In this document: in pieces, positions 9,199 through 18,239 of the stretch | How the letters are laid out: the number at the start of each line of letters is the position of its first letter | Position numbering within the stretch: position 1 is the first letter of the stretch | NCBI RefSeq assembly: GCF_025452195.1 | Contig: NZ_CP104970.1 | Coordinates: forward strand, 248,001-312,000 | Direction: 5' to 3' | Origin: Phyllobacterium zundukense | GTDB taxonomy: Bacteria; Pseudomonadota; Alphaproteobacteria; Rhizobiales; Rhizobiaceae | Length of the DNA stretch: 64,000 nucleotides | Position numbers and translations under genes: made by a program | Notes under the pieces: generated by a model | Database searches by the model: none | Told to the model about the DNA's origin: nothing | What the model saw: the letters and a program-made list of their open reading frames with translations, nothing else

Positions 9199-9275
9199 AT
9201 ACTCATGATGCTGCTATGCAAGCGATTGCCAAAAGCCAGTGATATCGGGAAGGCGGTGAGCTGGCGGAAACAATA

Positions 9276-9293
9276 CTCGCAATATATTGTGAG
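9276..9293. promoter_or_regulatory. Palindromic operator candidate before the DarT gene
   Basis: An 18-base near-perfect palindrome, CTCGCAATATATTGTGAG, whose arms differ at one position pair. It lies 32 bases upstream of the DarT start codon, where an operator could block the promoter. Toxin-antitoxin operons are commonly autoregulated through such sites, but neither protein here has an obvious DNA-binding domain, so the binder is unknown. Confidence 0.4.
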
Positions 9294-9325
9294 CGAGGCG
9301 ATAAAAGTCGCCGCTGGGGGGTATC

Positions 9326-9955
9326 ATGTCAAAGCAAGCAATTCAGGCACATGCGCAAATGATAAAAGTTCCTTATCTTTTGCATTTTACGAGAGCGTCT
9401 AATCTACCTGCAATCATGCAACACGGCCTTTATCCAATGAGCCGAGTTGCTGAGATCGAAATTACTCCTGAGATCAACGATGAGCTGCGACTTGATGGGC
9501 ATCTCGACGGGGTTTCGTTGTCCATCGCCTTCCCGAACTACCGGATGTTCTGGAAGTGTCGCCAAGATAACGAGGGTGTCGAATGGGCTGTGCTTGCTGT
9601 TAATCCTTCTGTGCTCTGGCTGAAGGATTGTGCGTTCTGCCGCCATAACGCGGCAGATGCACGGATGAGCTGTCAGCCACTTGAGCAGTTGAAGACAACC
9701 GAGGCATTTGCAGGTTTGTTCGAGGAGATCGAGGGCTTGCAGACCCGAGTGGAACAGCGCCTGAAGCCATTTGATCCTACAGACGGACAGGCCGAAGTTT
9801 TGGTGTTTGACGTAATCGAGCCACACCTGATTGCTGGGGCGGTTTTCGAGAATGCTGCGACACGGGATGCATACCAAGACGTCCTTGGTAACCGGAAAAT
9901 TCTAATCAATCGAGTGGGCAAAGGCTATTTTGCCGCGCGCTCGTACGTGCGTTAA
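9326..9955 (+). CDS. darT: DarT-family DNA ADP-ribosyltransferase toxin
   Basis: A 209-residue member of the DarT (DUF4433) family, which uses NAD to ADP-ribosylate bases in single-stranded DNA and so blocks replication. Recognisable family segments: LLHFTRASNLPAIMQHGLYP (His20, Arg23, NAD pocket), LDGHLDGVSLSIAFPNYRMF, the KDCAFCRHNAADAR motif and the QAEVLVF motif, with the catalytic glutamate at about 157. Full length and intact. The ATG at 9326 follows a G-rich ribosome-binding region. Its stop is 9 bases before the next gene, which encodes the expected antitoxin. Base preference (thymidine or guanosine) cannot be told, but the NADAR partner favours the DarT1/guanosine-type group. Known members protect against phage. 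Confidence 0.9.
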   Translation: MSKQAIQAHAQMIKVPYLLHFTRASNLPAIMQHGLYPMSRVAEIEITPEINDELRLDGHLDGVSLSIAFPNYRMFWKCRQDNEGVEWAVLAVNPSVLWLKDCAFCRHNAADARMSCQPLEQLKTTEAFAGLFEEIEGLQTRVEQRLKPFDPTDGQAEVLVFDVIEPHLIAGAVFENAATRDAYQDVLGNRKILINRVGKGYFAARSYVR

Positions 9956-9964
9956 GGTCAAGAG

Positions 9965-10669
9965 ATGGCAGAAAGACCCGTTTTCATTCCGGCTATAGAA
10001 GGGCCTGCGTTAGTCAAGACGAAGTTCGCTGAGTTTCAGTGGTTCCCGGGCATGGCGGTATCTCAGAAGCAAAAGTCTATTGACTCGCTACATGCCGCTG
10101 CACGGGAGCAGTTTGGCATCAGCAGCGTTCTGGAGGTCTCGAGCAAATCTCGTCAAGAACTCGGCGTGGCACTTAGCGCATTTAATCTCACGTTCACTAC
10201 CATCAAGCACAAACGCACCTACAGCGTGGAGTGTGCGTTTCAGGGTAGCAAGGTTTTCGAGCGTGGAGGCCCTTATGTCGACCTCCTCGACATGACCTCG
10301 CGCGAAGCTAAGAAGGATGAGCGCCTGCGGTCTTCGGGGCGCCTTATCGGGTTCCGCTTTTTCGGTATTGATTGGGAACTGGAGCCGCAGACGGCGTTCT
10401 ATGACTGGCTCTACATCAACGCGTTGAAGAAGCAGTATAGTCTTACAGAGCAGCTTCGGGAGTACTCGGCATTCACCGACATCGAATTCAACCCTGAGCG
10501 CTCGATCAACTGCCAAGCGTATTCCGTTGCACTGTACGTATCGTTATCGACGCGCAGCCTGCTGGAAGAAGCAACTTCATCAAAGGATGCATTCCTGCGG
10601 ACCGTAGGCAAAGCTGCTATCAGCAACGCACGTCGAGACGAAACGATGCAGAAAGGGTTTCAGATTTAA
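9965..10669 (+). CDS. DarT-associated NADAR-type antitoxin
   Basis: A 234-residue protein of the family found next to DarT1-type toxins, related to NADAR ADP-ribose hydrolases, which remove the ADP-ribose from DNA and so reverse the toxin. Family features: the N-terminal WFPGMAVSQKQKSIDSLH, the EVSSKS...LGVALSAFNL segment, AFQGSKVFERGGPYVDLL, the LEPQTAFYDWLYINAL block and EFNPERSINCQAYS. It lies 9 bases behind the toxin gene in the same direction, so the two are probably cotranscribed and coupled. The assignment rests on this remembered family pattern plus context; the biochemical role is inferred. Confidence 0.82.
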   Translation: MAERPVFIPAIEGPALVKTKFAEFQWFPGMAVSQKQKSIDSLHAAAREQFGISSVLEVSSKSRQELGVALSAFNLTFTTIKHKRTYSVECAFQGSKVFERGGPYVDLLDMTSREAKKDERLRSSGRLIGFRFFGIDWELEPQTAFYDWLYINALKKQYSLTEQLREYSAFTDIEFNPERSINCQAYSVALYVSLSTRSLLEEATSSKDAFLRTVGKAAISNARRDETMQKGFQI

Positions 10670-10730
10670 TTTATGGGTGAAACTTGTGGTGGACTTACCA
10701 TCAGTATTTCCACCTATAATTGTAGGGGCG

Positions 10731-13274
10731 CTATCGTCGACTTTGTGCCCGCAACCGCACCGCTGTTCTGATGTCCTGCATATCGACACGTCTCGCGACA
10801 AGTGCTTGACGGAAGCTCTGGAAGATTGGAGCCGCCCCTTCGTCGTCCTCAATGGTCAAGATTACGGAGAAAGGAATCCCTTCCGCCGGAAACGTAGCTT
10901 CCGCTCGCACGACACTCTCGACCTCCAGGCGCCATTCTGCGGAACTGCCAACACCGGCGCCGAAATCGGCCCCATAACGCTTTGTCGGCCACCATTTAAG
11001 GCCGTGATCAATCAACGCTCGTTCTGGAATTGTTAGCTTTCCTGTGCGTGGTAGGAATACCTGAGAAATCTCATCACGAAAGCTTGGCATCCCGTCTTTC
11101 CTATCGATAGGCTGGCGCTGACGTAAATGCGCGCTGAGGTTCACGCGCAAAAATTCTGTGCCAAACGCCTGATCTATGGGGGCATCGTAGACGAGCGTGA
11201 TCCGGACACGGCCACGGCAAGAGCGCGTCGCGGCGTCAACTAACGGCGCTGGCCACTGAAAATCGAACCGAAGTATTGCAGGTTTCCGCTCTCCCGCTGT
11301 AAGGCGGCTTTCAAAAACCATAGTGATTGCATGTTCGCCCGTTTCCAGCATTTCAGCGGCAGACGACGGCTGGCCGAAACCGACAAATTGTCGAGCAACG
11401 TCGCGTAGACGGGGCGATGTCAGTGGTTGTGGTACTGAAGCGTTGTGGATCAAGAAGGCCCGTAGAGTGCGCGGTTCGAGACGTTCCCCTGTGGCAATAT
11501 CGAGAGCTGCCATCGTTTTCGCGACGAGCGGAGCGGCGAAACTCGTGCCTCGTGTGTGGACCGCGTTGCCTACAGCATCGCACGACACAAGATGTGTCGC
11601 CTGCGCATTCGCCAAGTCGCCTGTTCCGCCGAAGTGAGCGAGATCGGGCTTCACACCGACCTTAAGCCCCGGTCCTCGCCGCGTATAAGTTGTTGGTGCG
11701 GTTTCAATGTGTGTCGAGCCGGGTGGATTAAGTGCCCCAACTGCAATAGTGCGGACGCTTTCGCATGGCATATAGATCGTGTCGACATTCGTGCGCGCTG
11801 CCAGTTTAGCAAGTACTTGCGTCGGCTTCGCAGCCCAAGGCGCTCGCCACTCATTACCGGCAAGGTTCCCGGCTGAATTGACAATCACAACACCGAGCCG
11901 ATCCTGAATATCATCAAGGCGTGCCGCATAGATGCTGTAGGTATCGGGATCTACCGGTGCCACCACGTTGAGCGACATATTAAAAACGCGAACCCCGTGC
12001 TGATCGCGTGCCTCCTCGATGGCAGCTTCCAGCTCTTCTAGAAATGCTTCGAAACCACGTTGTCCGTACACGCTCAGAAAGGGGACGCGCGGCATCAAGG
12101 GAATGTCGACAATATCACATCCGTCCTCTTCACGGCCAAGCTGTGGATTATTTGCCACCCTCGCTCCAATTAAGACGCCAGCCACCATTGTGCCGTGTCC
12201 GGGATCACAGTCGGTTTCGTCGACAAAGTCGTGCCGGTTGAGAACCCACGTAGTAAGTGGTCCGGCTACTCCGGTGTCAATGACACCAACTTTTGGATAG
12301 CGACCGTTAGCAACCCGCTGCACCGAAGGAAATGGCATGGGTGTGTTCGCTGCTGCCTGTGTCTCTGTAGTCTCGATCAGAATCGGGAACCGGATTTGGC
12401 GAACCAGAGGGTGTTCGGCGAGACGCCGCAGCAACGTGTCGTGCCGTTGCACGTCGCGATCAAGTTGAACAGGTGCGACAATATCGCTTGTTCCTACTTG
12501 CACCACTCTCCGATCTTCGATGCGTGGCTGCTCACCCGACTTGGTCAGCATCACTTCTATGGCCGGAACGCCACCGGGACTTGGTAGCAGGGTTGCCAGC
12601 AACCCTGCTCCGCCTTCGTAAAAGATCGCCTGCAAGGTGGATACAGACCGATGGAAGCCAAGTGCATCGTGATCGCTGGCACTGATTAAAGGCTCAGTTT
12701 CGAAGAGTTCCACGATATAGCCACTGGCCGCACGTGGATCGGACATAGCAGCAACCGCTGCGTCAGCAGCAAAACCTCGTTTCAGATTCGATGGAGTTAA
12801 CTCAATGGTTTCAATAGCTCCGACTTCGCAGCGCTCGCGGGACACGAAATGATACGGGCGGCCAGTTTCCCGCGATATTCGAGTCTGGCCATGGTCTTCT
12901 GCCGAAGCAATGCGCCGCCGCAAGCGGGAAAAATGTATGAGGGGCGCGCGGAAAAACAATTCGCCGGGTGCGCCGGCGCCGACACAAGGAAATTGGTCGG
13001 AGAGGAAAATGCCTCGATTTGGACGGTAGGACTTCGCAATCGCTTCTATCCTCATTTGAACCCGCAAATAGCCAAGTGGGCCAAACGGCCAACTCTTGAT
13101 TTCTCTCTCGATCCGATCGAGCTGTGCCAGTAAGCTATCCCTATGTTGAACGAAGGCCGCATCCCTTCCCTCGAAGAAGTCCTTGTCGTTGCCTCCTCGT
13201 CTCGGGTCAGGTGCCCGAAGAAACGCTTCGTCATTGAGGACAATCTGAACCGGATTATTCGGCATGGACGGCAA
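10731..13274 (-). CDS. ietS: IetS: subtilisin-like (S8) serine protease of the IetAS system
   Basis: An 847-residue protein without a signal peptide, hence cytoplasmic. The N-terminal 320 residues are a conserved accessory region. The subtilase core carries the full triad: Asp333 in VGVIDTG, His360 in GHGTMVAG and Ser578 in RGTSFAAP, with the oxyanion asparagine in NSAGN. About 240 residues of C-terminal beta-rich sequence follow. In IetAS of Agrobacterium Ti plasmids, this protease acts as the toxic component beside an AAA-ATPase; the pair gives plasmid stability and incompatibility and has been listed among anti-phage systems. The start codon lies 20 bases inside the end of ietA, so translation is probably coupled and the product ratio fixed. 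Confidence 0.88.
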   Translation of the reverse strand: MPSMPNNPVQIVLNDEAFLRAPDPRRGGNDKDFFEGRDAAFVQHRDSLLAQLDRIEREIKSWPFGPLGYLRVQMRIEAIAKSYRPNRGIFLSDQFPCVGAGAPGELFFRAPLIHFSRLRRRIASAEDHGQTRISRETGRPYHFVSRERCEVGAIETIELTPSNLKRGFAADAAVAAMSDPRAASGYIVELFETEPLISASDHDALGFHRSVSTLQAIFYEGGAGLLATLLPSPGGVPAIEVMLTKSGEQPRIEDRRVVQVGTSDIVAPVQLDRDVQRHDTLLRRLAEHPLVRQIRFPILIETTETQAAANTPMPFPSVQRVANGRYPKVGVIDTGVAGPLTTWVLNRHDFVDETDCDPGHGTMVAGVLIGARVANNPQLGREEDGCDIVDIPLMPRVPFLSVYGQRGFEAFLEELEAAIEEARDQHGVRVFNMSLNVVAPVDPDTYSIYAARLDDIQDRLGVVIVNSAGNLAGNEWRAPWAAKPTQVLAKLAARTNVDTIYMPCESVRTIAVGALNPPGSTHIETAPTTYTRRGPGLKVGVKPDLAHFGGTGDLANAQATHLVSCDAVGNAVHTRGTSFAAPLVAKTMAALDIATGERLEPRTLRAFLIHNASVPQPLTSPRLRDVARQFVGFGQPSSAAEMLETGEHAITMVFESRLTAGERKPAILRFDFQWPAPLVDAATRSCRGRVRITLVYDAPIDQAFGTEFLRVNLSAHLRQRQPIDRKDGMPSFRDEISQVFLPRTGKLTIPERALIDHGLKWWPTKRYGADFGAGVGSSAEWRLEVESVVRAEATFPAEGIPFSVILTIEDDEGAAPIFQSFRQALVARRVDMQDIRTAVRLRAQSRR

Positions 13275-14475
13275 CCTCTTCGTTTGCGGTCCGGGTCGTG
13301 AACTCGCGTGAATATCGGGAGATTGTGCTCTGACTTACCTCTAGCATTTCGGCAAGGCTGGCCTGACGAATGCCAATGCCAGACTCTAAGAGCGCACCAA
13401 CGAATGAAGACTCATCATGCACGAAAAGCCGTGCCGGTGACGATATTCCGTTTTCGAGGGACATGCGTGGAACCAATGTCCGTGCCGCACGAATTATACC
13501 CGCCGCGGACACCTCGACATTGCCGAGGACGAGGACGCGTTTCAGCGAGTCTGCAAAGTTTTTGAGATATGATCCCGATCGATGACCGACGATAAAAGCC
13601 AAAGTTTTTATGACATCTTCATCAATCGAAAGCGGTCGTAGGAAGTTTTCCAGCATAGCGACGCGCGTTCGCTGATCCGGCAGGTCAATACGAATATGGT
13701 TTTCGAACCTTCGCCACACGGCTGAATCGAGAAGTGAATCGTGGTTGGTAATGGCAATAGTCAGGCCCGTACCAGCTCGCGAGTCGAGGTTTTGAAGCAG
13801 CGTATTTACGACACGTTTGATTTCGCCAACCTCGTGAGGGTCGTCGCGCATTTTGGCTAAAGCATCGAACTCATCGAGTACGAGCACGCAACGGTATCGA
13901 TTTGCAAAGGCGAAGAGGTTCGCGATGTTCCGTGCCGTCGTGCCTAAGAACGAACTGACCAGACCATCGATCCTGGCGTTCACGATCGGCAAGTGAAGCT
14001 GCTCTGCTAACCAGAAGGCCGTCAGTGTTTTGCCAGTGCCGGGTGGGCCATAAATCAAGCAGGAGCGCGAAGGCTCGACGCCCATCGCACGTAGTGTCTC
14101 GACACGCTTCCACTCGTCCAGCATCGCATCGAGTGCTAACTGGAGAGTCTCCGTAAAAATGGGGGCTGGCTTTCCCGCACCTGGCTCAAGGATCACCTCA
14201 GCCAGCGGAACGCTTGTCTCACGATCTGACGGTGGATGCACGTTGCTGGTTAATTCGTCCCCGGTAACGAGGGTCCGAGAAACCTCCACGACACTCGGCG
14301 CAAGCCCGTGTTCGCTTGTTGCGCCCACCAAGAGCCGATCTAGGGCAGCCACAGCCTTCTGATCACTAGCGCTGCGCAACCGGTCACGCAGCCGCTCCAC
14401 TTGTTTGCGAAAGCGCGGATCGGAACCTTCAAGCCCGATGCGACATAGCGTTTGAATGACGGCAAAATGCTCCAT
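13255..14475 (-). CDS. ietA: IetA: AAA-ATPase of the IetAS system
   Basis: A 406-residue AAA+ ATPase. The N-terminal 100 residues are helical. The AAA core follows, with Walker A GPPGTGKT at 143-150, Walker B LVLDEFDAL near 198-206 and a sensor/arginine-finger region (AITNHDSLLDSAVWRRF). The last 40 residues contain a helix-turn-helix-like stretch (RQASLAEMLEVSQSTISRYS), suggesting DNA binding. In the described system the ATPase counteracts or activates the S8 protease IetS, encoded immediately downstream with a 20-base overlap. The upstream leader (about 14490-14520) is AT-rich with GAATA/TATTC inverted arms that could be an autoregulatory site. Confidence 0.88.
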   Translation of the reverse strand: MEHFAVIQTLCRIGLEGSDPRFRKQVERLRDRLRSASDQKAVAALDRLLVGATSEHGLAPSVVEVSRTLVTGDELTSNVHPPSDRETSVPLAEVILEPGAGKPAPIFTETLQLALDAMLDEWKRVETLRAMGVEPSRSCLIYGPPGTGKTLTAFWLAEQLHLPIVNARIDGLVSSFLGTTARNIANLFAFANRYRCVLVLDEFDALAKMRDDPHEVGEIKRVVNTLLQNLDSRAGTGLTIAITNHDSLLDSAVWRRFENHIRIDLPDQRTRVAMLENFLRPLSIDEDVIKTLAFIVGHRSGSYLKNFADSLKRVLVLGNVEVSAAGIIRAARTLVPRMSLENGISSPARLFVHDESSFVGALLESGIGIRQASLAEMLEVSQSTISRYSREFTTRTANEEVAVHAE

Positions 14476-14790
14476 GGGACCACCGAATCGAATATTTATT
14501 GTTGTTATTCATTATGAGGGTGATTTATGCACTAGCATTGATGAAATATGCAAGAGGAAAGTTCAATCTTTCACTCCGGCTTTTTCCGTCGTCCAATTTC
14601 TGACGAGCAGCGATGGGCAAGACAGATCGCAGCGCTTTCAGGTCTAAAGCACTTTTTCAGTAGGAAATGCCCGAATTTGAGCCTACGCGTTACTAGAAGG
14701 CGGCCACAAATGTCCCATGCCCCATTCGAAAGCTTTCGCCGAGGGGGAGGCCGTTGCTCCCTTTTGAAAGCCCATGCGGCGGCTCGCGCT
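14476..14790. other. Intergenic leader upstream of ietA
   Basis: About 315 bases between ietA and the end of the frameshifted gene. The 60 bases next to ietA are AT-rich and hold a weak promoter-like TTGCAT...CATAAA pair on the minus strand and inverted GAATA/TATTC arms near 14490-14512. No other gene is seen. A plus-strand open frame through this region looks like a shadow. Confidence 0.3.
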
Positions 14791-15616
14791 TCACAGCCGT
14801 TCCAGAGTGATATGAATTATATGAATCTTCTTTCTGGTCGTATTTTTGCACACCCCTCTCAAAAAAGAGAGCTGTTTGTCGCGGCTGTCGGTGCGATGTC
14901 GCTTCCACCCGCGCAATCGTGCCCGGCAATAGGCGACCAGCCTTTCCAGCGGGGACGCAAGAATCCTGATCACCGAGACTGTGCCCCTCATTCGGCCGGA
15001 GTCGATACTAATCAGGCGTAGGGCTACCAAAAGACGGAGCGCTTGATTGACTGACGACCGGGATACACCAGCTAATTCCGCTATTGTGTTGATAGCTGCA
15101 TCGCAGCGGTTGCGGTCGCGGGCGGACAACCGGCAGATCACGGCCAGCACTGCGCGGGGCCGCCCCACACTCCGGAAGGCGTGCGATGAATGCGGCCGGT
15201 ATTTGGTGAACAAGAAAGTCCGCCAGCTCGCGCCGACGTCTTGCTGCTTCACGTTTTTCCAGTAGCGTCAACCGGATGCTTGGCAGCGGAGCCGGATACC
15301 TCGCCATGGTACGAACTCGGGCTGTATGCTGCTTGACTGCCCGACATTCCGCTCGCGACCGCAACTCGACGCGCCGCGACTGTGCGGCCGTATAAAAGGC
15401 TTCGAAGAAGGCATCCTCTTCAGGTGTTCCGGTATAATGCCCGGACAGCTTTGCAGTCTCTTTTTGGATATCCTCGAAGGTTCGGCAGCGGGATACGAGT
15501 TTTCGCGCGAGATCGCAGGGATCGATAAAAGCCCGGAATGCGATCTCAGCGTTGGCTTCATCTCTGAATGATTGAGGTGATATCGGCAAACTTTGTTGGA
15601 TCGGAGACGTGCTCAT
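14791..15616 (-). pseudogene. Winged-helix protein gene broken by a frameshift
   Basis: Two overlapping minus-strand frames together read as one protein. The first starts at ATG 15616 behind a GGAGGTGCT ribosome-binding site and runs through TLLEKREAARRRRELADFLV and PAAFIARL. The second carries RSVGRPRAVLAVICRLSARD, a helix-turn-helix unit (TIAELAGVSRSSVNQALRLL) and a wing (LRLISIDSGRMRG), ending at 14791. The switch lies near 15190. The joined product would be about 270 residues and resembles plasmid-borne winged-helix proteins, perhaps replication- or control-related, but I do not recognise the family. A real mutation or a sequencing error would look the same. Confidence 0.5.
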
Positions 15617-16222
15617 GTAGCACCTCCGCCGTGGCTTTGCCTTGCCAGAAGGTTTGTATTTAGATAAGAAGCAAGTGTTGACTTACTATCTTTGCTGCCG
15701 TGTCGGGTGCCCGACCGCGCGGCAGTTTTGCTTTCGGGAATAGGTGGGTCGGAAATCGGTACGGCTATTGTCCATCGAAAAGCATGTACTGGCTTTGTAC
15801 GGGAAGACCCAGCATGTTCCCGCCCTGTTCGCACTTTAAGTTGCGCGAACTGCAAGTCAGTTCCAAGTCGCATTTATTTATCGTTGATTTTATTGGGATT
15901 TTTGGCGCACCCGACAGGATTCGAACCTGTGACCTCTGCCTTCGGAGGGCAAGGGGCGTAAATTAATGTAGTGTTAAATCGGTTCGTGGCCGTGACCACG
16001 CCTCTGAGTTTGAGCCCCAGCCCCTTCAAGGCGAAGAGGAGTTAAAGTGGTCTCTAGAGTAATCATGAACAAGACAACTTGAATGACCGAGATGGGGCCG
16101 CTTGCTGCCGGTCCAGTTTTGGCGGAATCACAGGTCTAAGCTCGGGTACAGACCCAGTACCGGCGTACACCGATCTCTTCGGAGCGGTGCGGGCCCTCTT
16201 GATTGGCTACGCTCGCGAGCCT
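15617..16222. other. Intergenic region holding a tRNA scar
   Basis: About 600 bases. Minus-strand frame 15873-15613 ends ATGA-overlapped with the broken winged-helix gene but has no recognisable protein character, so I do not call it. The only firm content is the tRNA-Arg 3' fragment at 15903-15952. Inverted GACCAC/GTGGTC arms near 15998 and 16052 may form a weak stem. Confidence 0.35.
15903..15952 (-). other. tRNA-Arg(CCG) 3' fragment, probable attachment-site scar
   Basis: On the minus strand this 50-base piece reads as the 3' part of a tRNA: an anticodon arm with loop CTCCGAA (anticodon CCG, arginine), a variable loop, a T arm with GGTTCGAATCC and an acceptor end GTGCGCCA. The D arm and 5' acceptor strand are missing; the sequence upstream is unrelated. 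Integrating elements that use tRNA genes leave such 3' halves as att sites. No dedicated integrase is next to it, so the element it belonged to has been rearranged. Confidence 0.7.
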
Positions 16223-17710
16223 TTATTTCTTAACTGTAGAACTTCGCAACTCGGGAATGGTTGTGCAGATTGGGGGGCGGTAGGCTCTAACCTCACCCAT
16301 CTGCGGAACGGCGTCTGCCTCAAAACGCGCGATAACCGAAGGATGTAGCGTCACCTCGTCCTCAATGTTCCTCACCTGCGTAGTCCAAGTTAGGCGGTCG
16401 CGAGTCAGCCAATGAAGCAGCGCAGGCTGGCCATTCAACACGCCCTCGAGTTCGTCATGCTGGAGTCCAAGCGGATCGGGCGAGGTGACGAGCAATTCCG
16501 GCCGTACTTGAATTTCTGGGATCGCCGCCTTCAACTCGTCTAGCATCCATTGCAGCGCAATGTCGGAAAGCCGCGACTCCTCCTCAGGATAGCTTCCGCC
16601 AATATCGGAGTGATTGCCAGCGAACCACACCTGCTTCATCCAATCGTGGTTGCCCCGCTGGTTGTTCCAATCGACATCTATGTTCCGGCCCCAAGACACA
16701 CGGGGGAACTTCAGGCGTGCCTCGTCGATAGCGACCGCATGGCGCAGGAAGAGTACCTCTCGGTCGACATAGCGGTCGTAATTCTTACCCGACCACCACG
16801 CGACATGTCCGTGACGCGCGACTGCGAACCAGTCGAACGGATTCCAGAGGCGCACCCTCCGGTCTGGATCCTTGAAGAAATACTTCACCTGCCCACTCAT
16901 AACTACGATCGTCCAGTAGGCGGCAGAGAGCGGAACCAGCGCAAACAACGCTGTAATCCACCATGGTGCCACCGTTGAAATCCACCAGGTCAGCAGAAGA
17001 AGCAGAAAGAACCCGCCGACCGCTAGGAGCGTTGCTTGTCGGCTACCAAGTGCCGCAACCGTGTCGAAGACTCCGATGAAGGTTGGCTGCACATTGCCTT
17101 GCGGCTCCCCGTCCGCGCCAACGTCCTCAGAGGCGTATTTTGCACGGAAACGCCTAGCCTTCTCCTCGCGCTCTTCTTCGTAGAGCGCTCGCTTAGACCC
17201 GGCTCCGTGATTATACACGTACCGGACAGCGTCCGAAGCGATGTTGCGCAGTTTCGGCCCATACCGCGACACCGGTGCCCCGTCAGCTCCTTTGGTCGGC
17301 ACCCCGCAGAGGTTCAGGACATTCGCTAGCGAGCGGACGGTGTAGGCTCCTCGGCTGAAGCCGAAGAGGCAGATTTTGTCGCCCGGCTGATAGTTGGCCA
17401 TGATCGCGGCGTAGCAGTCTATAACGTTTTGATCGATGCCCGTACCGACTGCGGCAGAGAGCGTATTCCTTAATCTACGGAAGCTGATTCCATCCGTCTC
17501 GCCAGCACCCAAACCAGGATCATAAAAGGCGACTTGCTGGCGCGGGCTGATTGGCGAGTCGGGGCCGGGCCGCATTGCGCGATACATTTTGTAGACATTC
17601 GACAGTCGCTGGTCGGGACGAAGTCCGCCGACCTGGCCGGTCCCATCGGAGAAGATCAAAAGCAACTTTGTCAATGCCGCGCCCTCCTGTCCAAGCCCTT
17701 TGAATCGCAT
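16223..17710 (-). CDS. DUF2235 (Tle1-like) alpha/beta hydrolase with membrane segment
   Basis: A 495-residue protein of the DUF2235 family, the catalytic fold of Tle1 phospholipase effectors. Visible: the N-terminal LLLIFSDGTG strand, nucleophile elbow GFSRGAYT (Ser119), a GVFDTVAALG strand with a likely acidic residue, and FAGNHSDIGG with the catalytic histidine region. Between about residues 228 and 275 are two hydrophobic stretches that could cross or touch the membrane. No signal peptide, and no type VI secretion genes nearby, so a secreted effector role is not supported here. Its divergent neighbour is a TIR-domain gene, which makes a defence role possible. Predicted phospholipase or esterase; substrate not shown. 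Confidence 0.82.
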   Translation of the reverse strand: MRFKGLGQEGAALTKLLLIFSDGTGQVGGLRPDQRLSNVYKMYRAMRPGPDSPISPRQQVAFYDPGLGAGETDGISFRRLRNTLSAAVGTGIDQNVIDCYAAIMANYQPGDKICLFGFSRGAYTVRSLANVLNLCGVPTKGADGAPVSRYGPKLRNIASDAVRYVYNHGAGSKRALYEEEREEKARRFRAKYASEDVGADGEPQGNVQPTFIGVFDTVAALGSRQATLLAVGGFFLLLLLTWWISTVAPWWITALFALVPLSAAYWTIVVMSGQVKYFFKDPDRRVRLWNPFDWFAVARHGHVAWWSGKNYDRYVDREVLFLRHAVAIDEARLKFPRVSWGRNIDVDWNNQRGNHDWMKQVWFAGNHSDIGGSYPEEESRLSDIALQWMLDELKAAIPEIQVRPELLVTSPDPLGLQHDELEGVLNGQPALLHWLTRDRLTWTTQVRNIEDEVTLHPSVIARFEADAVPQMGEVRAYRPPICTTIPELRSSTVKK

Positions 17711-18239
17711 TGTGTCTAGAATCAGCCAACACTACGTGCATACCACAAGTTAACCAATAACCCGGGTGTTCTCTTCAGTAGAGTTACACCTGCAAACTGC
17801 TATTTGCTCGAGGACGCCATTGGAAATTGCTCCCACCGCCGCCTTGGGAGCCGAAAGTTGTAGGTCGGTTTCCAGCTCAGGTCTTAGAGATAGCGGACAT
17901 GATGTTGGGGCCGATAAGGTTGGACGCCTCACGCGCCAGTGTGACCTTCTTCCCCCACATGATACCGTCAGAGACCAAGGCGCTTTAGGCCATAGTCAAC
18001 GAGATCAGGCGAAGTCCCGAACCTTCACGCAATATCACCAGAGCTCACCGGCTTTGTAACTGCTCCAATCATCTGAGAAGGGAGAAGTACCTTGACACGG
18101 AAGCTGCTCACTCCGAGCATGTTCTGGTGGCGGAGAATCGCACAGGAGGGCAGGGCGGCCCGGCGATCGGGATATTAGCATACTGGCTCTGAATGGGTTG
18201 GCTCAACGAGCTGCGGATTGGCAATGGAGAAGAAAAAAC
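17711..18239. other. Divergent intergenic region between DUF2235 and TIR genes
   Basis: About 530 bases that must hold the promoters of two divergent genes. I see short open frames on both strands without protein-like composition and no strong palindrome. It is long for a simple promoter region and may contain remains of an older gene. Confidence 0.3.

Noticed and set aside
15613..15873. An 86-codon minus-strand gene coupled by ATGA to the winged-helix gene
   Set aside because: The overlap is attractive, but the frame has no ribosome-binding site or protein-like pattern and runs through promoter-like DNA.
15903..15952. A functional tRNA-Arg gene
   Set aside because: Only the anticodon, T arm and 3' acceptor are present; the D arm and 5' acceptor strand are absent upstream.
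15700..15966. Plus-strand open frame ending in an APDRIRTCDLCLRRA-like peptide
   Set aside because: That peptide is the well-known false translation of the antisense of a tRNA 3' end, here the tRNA-Arg fragment.
16223..17710. DUF2235 protein as a type VI secretion effector
   Set aside because: No VgrG, PAAR, Tap or immunity-type gene is adjacent and there is no export signal.
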